A stretch of 64,000 nucleotides of DNA, from positions 18,608,183 to 18,672,182 of the forward strand of contig CM044960.1 in NCBI GenBank assembly GCA_024516035.1, read 5' to 3'. Position 1 is the stretch's first letter. Every line of letters starts with the position of its first letter. Origin of the DNA: Bactericera cockerelli. Taxonomy: Eukaryota; Arthropoda; Insecta; Hemiptera; Triozidae. This document shows, one piece after another, positions 23,552 through 33,400 of this stretch. The translations under genes and the position numbers were made by a program. The notes below the pieces were generated by a model. The model had not been told where the DNA came from and did no database searches. It saw nothing but the letters and a program-made list of their open reading frames with translations.

Positions 23552-23882
23552 ATTACTTATTCAATTCGATAGTAGTTGAATGGTGGCGCCACTTTGGAAC
23601 ATTATGCACAGGACCCATTGGTAAATGGATGAATTCATATTCGCTCAGGTACTATAGCTCTAAATTAATCACATGAGTCCACCGTATTTATATTACGATT
23701 TAAGGGATGAGACCTTCATTCGTAAAGAAAACTCTTCTAGAAACGGGAAACAACAAAGTAAATAAAATATGGAAATGAAATAAAAAGATCAGCTGAATGA
23801 TTTTTTTTATTATAAAAATGAAAAAGACAAAAAACTGAAAAATAACTCGTCAACCAAGCACTTGGGATAACAGATACCTACT

Positions 23883-24490
23883 ATGGAGTGGATGGTGAAC
23901 TGTGGGAACACATCGAAGGAAACGAGCAACACAGAAAGAGAAACAAACAGCATAATAGCGCTATGTCGGGAAAAAATTAATAGAATGAAAATCATAGAAA
24001 AATTCACCAACACTGAACGATCCACAATTAATTTCACTGCTCAATACTATTGTGACAAGAACAGAGTAGACATTGGGAGTGGAGGAGGAGACATCAACAA
24101 GACACAGCAAACAGAAATAAACGAACAAAATATTATGAAATTTAACCAGTTTGTTATTAAAGAAAGTCCATGTACTAATGACGACACGAGAAAATCAAAG
24201 AGGTCAGCCAAAAATGTAAAGTTCAAGGTAAAGTACATTCCAGAATTCACCAACTCAAAGCCTTGCGTCCTGCCAAAGGGATTGCCGATCGCTAAAGGCG
24301 ACAGTGTGGATTTTGACGATGTGCTACTACAGCTGGGAGAATTCGGTCGGTACCAGAAAATTCTGTTCCTTTCCATGTTGCTGTTTGCATTCTCAGAGGC
24401 CTTTGTCTATTTCGCCCAGATATTCATCACTGTCATCCCTGATCATTGGTGCAGAGTTCCGGAGATTTCTCATCTCGATTTCCACCAGAG
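23883..24490 (+). CDS. Transporter exon 1: N-terminal tail, TM1, start of the large extracellular loop
   Basis: Residues 1-202 plus two bases of Arg203. The ATG is the first Met after an in-frame TAA at 23868-23870. Residues 1-150 are hydrophilic, rich in Thr, Asn, Lys and Glu, and look intracellular. The conserved SLC22 part starts at about residue 143 (DFDD, then GEFGRYQK), followed by the TM1 hydrophobic run and HWC at 188-190. The donor is CAGAG/GTATGT. A later start such as Met35 or Met85 cannot be excluded because the tail is not family-conserved. Confidence 0.9.
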
Positions 24491-27400
24491 GTATGTTCTC
24501 ATTACTATCGAGATTTTTTTCATAATCATTTTAAGTGTAGGACATTTTAAGTGTACATAATACATAGGTATGACTGTACATACCTATGTATTATGTATGT
24601 ACAATCATGTTTATTCCCTCAAATTTTACACACAACTTTTGATTCATAGGTTAGAGTAGATAGGTAAATAGACAAAGCAAAATTTATGCTTCCTGAAATG
24701 AACATTAAGTAAATAGCATACTTAGGTACGTATCTTGTTCTCCAATAATAGTTGTTAACATGCAACTAAAACACGCGTTGATTAACATTTTAGGTGTTGG
24801 GGTTTTCATCAATATAAACCAAACGAGTTAAATCTTAACGAGGTATTTCAGTTGCAGTGGATTCTCATTTTATTGTTTATTGTGTATAGAAAAGTAGAAT
24901 AAAGGGAGTATCCGAGACTAATGGTATTAGTCATGATCATTTAGCAATATGTGTATAGTTTGCCTTCAAAGATATGCCGAAAAATCAAACTAGGTTGAAT
25001 GAATCTGGTACCTACTTTCGAATTTGCTTTGCGTCAAAAAAATTCGATGACTTGTCATTCATAATGAAATTTATTCTAAAACTGCTAAACTAGACAACTT
25101 GAAATTTTGAACAGATTTCTCCAGCTCTTTGATGAACAAAACGGAATTCTCACACTGTATACTACTATACCAATTGTGTAAAGACTGTTGAGTTATAGGT
25201 AGAGTCTAGGACATTAGGATGGCGTAATATTAATTAACATCGGCTTATTTTGATATAGAGAAAATAAATGACAGATCAATTTTAAAAAAACCCAAGTGCC
25301 TAAAAATATAAATACACTTTTATCATTGCGTTAGTATCTGATCTCTGATTTGGTTGTTGTGTTTCATTGGAAACTCCATTCAATTAACACTGCGACCTAA
25401 TAAGATCGATTGTGACAAGTTGATTCTATTTAGTTTTAACGTCCTGATTTGACTTAATGAGGACGGGGTTTTTACCTTCCAGTCAATACGACTGGCGGTT
25501 TTACCCTCCACACAATAGGATCCATACCAGCTACTCACAATAAACTTACTCAGCCTGTGTTGGGCCGATTATGGCTGACTCACGTGTATTTTCTTCCGGA
25601 GAGAACAGATTATATTTGTTAGAAGATTTTGATTATATCAGGATTGAACTCATGATCTCAGGACCACGGGCAGTAGTCACAACCTCCGTTACACCACGGA
25701 GGCCGGCTTGGAATTGAGAAAAAAAAACCTTTAAATTTGAATTCAATCAAATTATTAGAAACCAATATCACTTGTTATGGCGATTCAGAGCCAAGGATAC
25801 CTTTTGGGAACTCGAGGATAATTAAATAAATGATTTTGACTCCTCTCCGCCCCCTTCCCCAGGAAGCTCCTGTCTATCCCCCAGAAAGGCGCCACCTATG
25901 ACTCCTGCTCCATGTACTCCGTCAACTTCACGGAGATCTTGGCGACTGGAGTGACCCGGGCAGACCCCAGCTGGCCAGTGCAAGCCTGTCAGCATGGCTG
26001 GGACTATGACTACAGCGTCATCCCTTACTCCTCCATAGCCACAGAGGTGAGATACTCTGGGGTGAGATTCAATTATAGTTTCTTTTCTCATGGCTATCGT
26101 TAAATTTTTGGCTAATGTTCTATCTACAAATAGGCAGGTATAATGCACAAAAAGAGTGTCAAAGTCAAACCAAAAAGTAGAGTAGAAAAATTCCAAACAC
26201 GATACAGCTGTAAATTGTGGATTCAGGAGTGCCAGAACCAAATAACTTCAACCATTTGAGGACGAGGTTGACCAATGCCTATTTCAAGAAGGTTTGAGAA
26301 AAAACAAATTGAAAGAAGAAGATACGAAAAACCTGGATACATAAAAAAGACATTCCGGTCCTATGAATATATTTAGAACTGTATGCTGAGGTTTGATTGT
26401 GAACGACATCTACATTCATATCAGTATTCTGTGTCATACACTTCATATTATGATGTGTATAAGTACAGCATGAACAATGAAAATCATCAGATTATCAGAA
26501 AGTGGAGGGATATTCCGGGTCTGTAGGAGCAGTTAAAAACAAACTAAAAGAAAATTTGGTACAAGTGTGTTGAGAGATAAAGAAATTAATAGCTTTTTTA
26601 TCAATCCATGCAGAGTCAAATGTACTTATATTATGTGGTCCATGAGGCCATAAATTAATGCGACAGTAATAATTTACACAATGCAAAATGATTACGAGCG
26701 TGCGATTTGCTCTTGTTTGCCATGCGGAAGGTCCCGGGCTCCATCCCCCGTGCCAACAAAAATTTGTATTCTTAATTTGGTTACAATTGTTTGTAAGGGA
26801 TACCTTCCGGTGCGCTCGTGTTGACCCAGCATCTAATTGGGAAGTATTGTGTCACTTCTCGCCCATCAGAGGGGAAGCATTCTACGGGATGGGTAGGCTA
26901 CAACACAGACCACAAGCGTCTACAGTAGCTCCTGTTTCATGGCTATGAAATAAAAACGGCTGTGAAACACTCATCTTTTTTTTTATGTAAAGTGATGAAA
27001 ATATATCATGAATATGATTCACTCTTAGTCCCTTATGTATATCATTCCTAGATATTAAAAAGTCTTTCATGCAGTGAAAAGAGACAAAGTTTAGGTGTCA
27101 AAAAAAATATTGGAATCAAACAAGATCTGATTGATAGAAGTGAAGAAATGTACAAGGGAATTAGGAGTGCGGTAAAAAATTGTTATATAATAACAGAATA
27201 TTTGAGTCATAATTATGTGGGATTGGGACAAGGAGAGGTTCTATCTCCATTGCTGTTTATAACAGTGCAGTGATAGATCAGATTTAGAAAAGGTAGAAAT
27301 CTTAAGTAGAGATATAAATTTAAATACCCGGGAAGTACTTTGTCAAAACAAGGAGATATAGATGTCGAAATCACTCAGAGAAAAAGACCATAATGACGCC

Positions 27401-30400
27401 AAAAATACCCTTATAGTGACGTCATTAGATCAGATAAAAATATAATAATAGACTTTGAAGAAGAGGCTTTGTGCATCGACCTGTTCCTTAGGAAAGAACG
27501 ATGACGGATATGTATGTATATTTGTATATGTAAAATGATTCAATAAGGTACTTACGAGTATATCTATCCTCTTTTCCAGCTGAACTGGGTATGTGACCAA
27601 GGCACGCTGCCCACTCTGGCCCAAGCCACTTTCTTCTGCGGTGCCATTGTGGGCGGGTTCCTATTCGGGTGGGTGGCAGACCGCTACGGCAGAGTCCATG
27701 CTTTAGTTCTCACCAATCTGATCGGATTTATTTTCGGCACAGTTACGGCTTTTACAACCAATTTTTGGCAATTTGCGATTTGCCGATTTTGCGTCGGTCT
27801 GGCTTTTGACAACTGTTTCACAATGATGTATATTATAGGTAAGTTTTTATTCATAATTGCACTGAGGAATAATTTATTGTTCAGTATAATTGTTTCAAAT
27901 TTATCAATAAAATTATCAATGGGTTGTGATATATTGTAAAACCGAAATTAATGCGAAAAGTATTACCTACCTAATAATGTACCTCCATGTCGTCCATACA
28001 AGATTCAAGTCTTTGTATGATTATTAAATAAAAAACCAAAACAAAATAATAAATACAACATCATAAAATATTACTTACTGATCGATAGTACTTATTTGCT
28101 TGTTTCATATTTAGGTATATCATTATCATCCTTCTATTAAAGATAATTAAAACTTTAACCGTAACTGTATTTCTGCTTGGAAGTAAAAGATCTGATATGC
28201 ATCTGTTCTAGAATGTAAAACTATACCTGTCTACCTCTTTTTCACGGGAAAATAAAATCCTACGTTTCTATACTATCCTGTTGAAATATCATGGGTCATT
28301 ACACAATGGTAGCATTGCGTAACTTTCATTAAAGAGATTTGGTCAACTTCATCCCGGAACTTTATCTTTTAATCCCCTTTTCAGTATTAACATCAAAGGG
28401 ATACCTGACACGATGTTTCATGTAATTAAAAACCATAGTTAATCTGCTCTTTTATTCTTTGTGAAACAGAGAACTAACAAAACTTACAGCTGGGAAGTTT
28501 CAAAGTTAAAGCTTGACACAATTATAGGTATTGTTCTTTTTTAGACAACTAAACGCAAGGTTTTTTTTTTTTTTTTTTTTTTTTCTTCTTTTTTTTGCAT
28601 CGACTTCCGTTGTTTTGATTTGTTAGATATTATTATTAAATTCCCTTGATAAAATTGTCAAGGGAATGAAAATTTACTTAAAAAGTGTCAAAGGTATCAT
28701 TATAGGTAACCTCTAGATGCGGTTAATACTCAAAGGTGCACTGGTAGTCAAATGGTTAATCCAGTAATCCAGTAAAAGCACCGCTAGTCTGGTAATCCAG
28801 GTAGCGTAGGAATTCGTTGGTTCGAATCCCACCCATGATGAAATTTTCCTCATTAATTTGAGTCTGTAACCACATAATAAGAAGACTCTGAAGGTTAGAT
28901 GGTAGATAATACTTTGAGCATTAACCTCGCCTGGAGAGTATTATTATTGCTCTGTACATGGTAGGTTCGATTAGCCAAGAATATGTCCTTATCACAATTG
29001 AGAAGCTAGTGGTAAAAAAGTTATCCCTGTACACTCAAAATAATAACAACTATGAACCTATACATGACAATAAATTAACGACCACTTGATGGAAGAATCG
29101 CATTACAGTTCTCGCCTAATTCTTGTTTTCCCTTCAGCTCTGGAATATGTCGGACCTACTTGGCGAACGTTTGTCGCCAACATGAGCATTGCTGTGTTTT
29201 TCACCCTCGCCGAGAGTTTGCTGCCGTGGATTGCGTACTACATTGCCAACTGGAAGTGGTTTTGTGTGGTCACATCCCTGCCCTTGTTTGCAGGGGTCCT
29301 GGTCGCAAGCAATGTGCCGGAAAGTGCGAGGTTTGTAGTTTTTTATCAGTGTTTCACAGCTTTTTGTATTTCGTAGCCATGAAACAGCAGCCACTGTAGA
29401 CGCTTGTGGTCTCTATTGTAGCATGCCCATTCCGTAGTATGCTTACTTTTTTAATGTGCGGGAAGTGTCTTAGTACTTGCCATTTCCCAGAAATACAACT
29501 TTTTGTTGTCTCTGCAATTCAAATTAGCTTTGTAAGTGAGTATCTTACCACTCAGGTTAGATACTCGATTGTAGTTTACTTTATCCTCCTGAGACCTGGG
29601 CATGTTTTTCCGAAAGTACTGATTTAGACCTGGATGTACTGTTAAAAGTACATAAGACAGATACTGCTTGAGTCCTCGGCATGTATTCCAGAAAGTACTG
29701 ATTAAGACCTGGCGTACTTTAAAAGTACATGGAATTTTCAAAAATTCCCGACGGTTTTTGAGAGAAGATAGTAGTGTGAAGTGAAGTTGTCTTATGTACT
29801 TTTAAAAGCACATTCAGGTCTCAGGAGGTTATGGGGTCTATATTAGGCTGTCATGCGGGTATTTTCAAAATATTGATCATTTAATTTATATACAGGGTGA
29901 TTCAGAAAAGTACCGTCAAACGTTAACCACATATTCTATGGGCTAGTTAAGGAGGGGTCAACTCTATAAAAGAAAGTGCGCAAATGCCTCCTAACGGAGG
30001 TACACGCCCCTTAAAGTGTTTTTAAACAATTGAAATTTTCATTTTACGGCGTACCTATTTGGGATATCGCAATGTGGTAAAAAAATCACTCTCAATACTA
30101 GATAGCACCTTTCTTTTGTTAAATAATGAATTGGCTGAAAATTCTTGTTCTAAAATTGTATGCTAGTTGCATAGGTTTCAAAACTTAATGCGGTTTTAAA
30201 ATCTTCAATTTCAATTTTCAAGCTTTTGTGTTAATTTGAGGGAAAAATTATTCGAACCATTTTTGTAGACAATGACATAGGTTTTAAAATGGTGAAAACC
30301 AAATTCAATTACAAGCAACGACTAAAAAGTTAGAACGTTTTTTCTTCCATCTGACCCTCCTCAGACCGCCCCTGAAATTGGAATGCTGTTAAATTGTATG

Positions 30401-33400
30401 CCAAAAGAAAGGTTTCATCTAGTATTGAGAGTAATTTTTTTACCATATCGCGATATCCCAAATAGGTAAGCCGTAAAATGAAAATTTCGATTGTCTAAAA
30501 ACACCTTAAGGGGCGTGTACCTCCGTTAGGAGGCATTTGCGCACTTTCTTTTATAGAGTTGACCCCTCCTTAACTAGCCCATAGAATATGTGGTTAACGT
30601 TTGACGGTACTTTTCTGAATCACCCTGTATAAGCAATATTTTTGTTCCAAACGAGTAAAAACTATATTTTTTACGAGAAACAATCCACATTTAATAATTT
30701 GAAACTAAGGGGAAAAGCTTTGAGGAACAAGTATAAATATGTGACCAATAGCGGCATGTAAAATGAAGAAATTCTGAAAAATACTTTAAACTCACAATTT
30801 ATTACTCTATTTCTATCACTTCAGGTGGCTTGTGTCACAGGAGCGAGTAGATGAAGCAATCATTATAATGAAGAAGTTTGAAGAGATGAATGGGAAAACT
30901 GTTGACCCAAAACTCTATCAACAACTGAGGGTAAGCATTGGAATAATCAATTTTATTATGTACAATAGGAAAACTCAGAACTAGTTACTCTAGTTATATT
31001 AGAGTTTGAAATCAAATTTAATTATCTATTAATAGATACCTACTATTTCATAACTATGGGATAACACATTGTCCATTGTACGTATTGCGTTCTAAATAAA
31101 GCCATAAGCTTTCGACAAGTAAGCATGAAGCATAAGCAATATAAGCAATTAAGCATTGAAAATATTTTAAAACTGTCCATCTTCTCATTTACCTACTGCT
31201 CCATTATTCCAACAAAATTTTGCCTATGGGATATTTTAAAACTCTTTGAAATTAATTTCCAGGATAGCTGTCTGAAGCTGGCACATGAGAAAAACGAACA
31301 AACAAGATTTTCCGTCCTGGATCTATTTAGAACGCCAAGACTGCGCAATGTTACCACCTTGCTCATTGTTATTTGGTGAGTTTTCGTATTTATTTTGAAA
31401 AGCTTTGGGCCTTGTGTGATAGTCATTTTACAAGTAATAAGTATTTTTTTAAGTTAGAAATGCTGACACCTGGGAATGAAATTCAGCATAAACCCAATGG
31501 AAAATGTGAACTTTAGGATGAAACCAGAAGTAAAATTGTACCTAACTCGTTTGTGAGTTTCAAACCCAGAAGTAAAATTGGAGGTTCACTAAAGCTCATT
31601 TGTCTGAATTTCTAAATTGTAATCTGGCTTGCAACTTGAAGAGTGATTGTGATGCCGGGGTCCTTAAGTTTTTTTTTCTTTGTTTCGGCATCATCATTAT
31701 TATTATTTTAAGTTCATTAAACTCTACACTTTCGAAGGCATCAACAGGATTTCAGACGCATACCTAAATAGCTAAATACCCATTAATAAATTATTAATGT
31801 AAAAAATATTATTTTCGGACGTAAGAGTACGTATTTGAACCTATTTCCATGAGAAAAAAAATATTTCAGAAATTAATAAACGGTGAAATTAAATAATATG
31901 AACTCTCATCTTACCTATGAAACACATAAGAACTGTCACACTGTTGGAGTAAGGGGGCTTTTTAGTTTTACCTCAGCAAGTCGACAGTAAAAACGAGGTA
32001 TATTCTATCATATCCCCAGGATGGCCATGTCCCTGCTATTCGACGGACACGTGCGACAGGTAGAGCACCTGGGTCTGGACTTCTTCCTCACCTTCACCTT
32101 CGCCTCCGCCACTGAGCTACCGGCGGACACACTGCTCACTGTCACACTAGACCGGTGGGGGCGGCGCTGGTACGCCTGTGTGACACTGCTCCTCAGTGGC
32201 GTGTTCAGTCTGATGAGCTGCAGTGTCGAAACTGGTAGGTACTCTACTGGTGTTACTATATGTATTTGCTAAGACAGCACTGTTCACTGACACACGTCAC
32301 ACTAGACCGGTGGGGGCGGCGCTGGTACGCCTGTGTGACACTGCTCCTCAGTGGCGTGTTCAGTCTGATGAGCTGTAGTGTCGAAACTGGTAGGTACTCT
32401 ACTGGTGTTACTATATGTATTTGCTAAGAAGACAGCACTTTTTACTGACACACGTCACACTAGACCGGTGGGGGCGGCGGTGGTACGCCTGTGTGACACT
32501 ACTCCTCAGCGGCGTGTTCAGTCTGATGAGCTGTAGTGTAAACTGGTAAGTACTCCACTGGTGTTACTAGTAGTTAAGTAGACAGACAATATATGCATTG
32601 TCACACCAGAGAACAACTCAATTATTTTGATCAGCAGTCAGGAAAGTCAACATGATAGCCAACATCCGAAGCAGATGGGCACCAGGCAAAGAAGAAATCA
32701 TATAAAATATAACATTACCTTTATCTCTAAATTGACGAAAAAACAATATAAAAAGTATCACAGTATTATGTACATATACATAATGGATATGACTAGCCAC
32801 TGGTGCACTTACCCTATGAATACTTGTATTATTGCTGAAAAATAATAAATTATCTCTATATATAAAACAGAAAAAAGGACTACCTACCTACCTACCTACC
32901 TAACCTATGTTTGTTTGTCCGGAGTTGTTTAGCCAAAACGGTAAGAGATAGCGAAAAATGTCTCAGAATTGACCCCCCCAAAACCATTATCGTTTTGTCC
33001 AGAAAAATTATAAAAAGTTCAAAAAGGCATTGCTGTCCAGCAGTACGGCCATGCCTTAGTAAATTTGAAATTTAGTCCCGTTGCAAAGCACGGGCAAACG
33101 GCTAGTTTATTGATATTATTAGATTTTTATAAAAATATAAATCTTGCTTTCATAGTTATGTAAGTATAGTTTACAGAAATGAAAATAGAAGCGCATATTT
33201 TTTAGCTTATAAGCGCCTCGAAGACTACATTTTACAGAAATTAAAAGAGAAGCGCATATTTTAGCTTAATTTCCTTCAGGGTTAATATTATATTTCATAG
33301 AACACTTGTAATTGATGAAAAACTTGATGAAACAACATCCCGATATAAACTATAAATAAAGGAAGAAAATTAAATATCCAGAATACCCGTGGGCGTGGAC

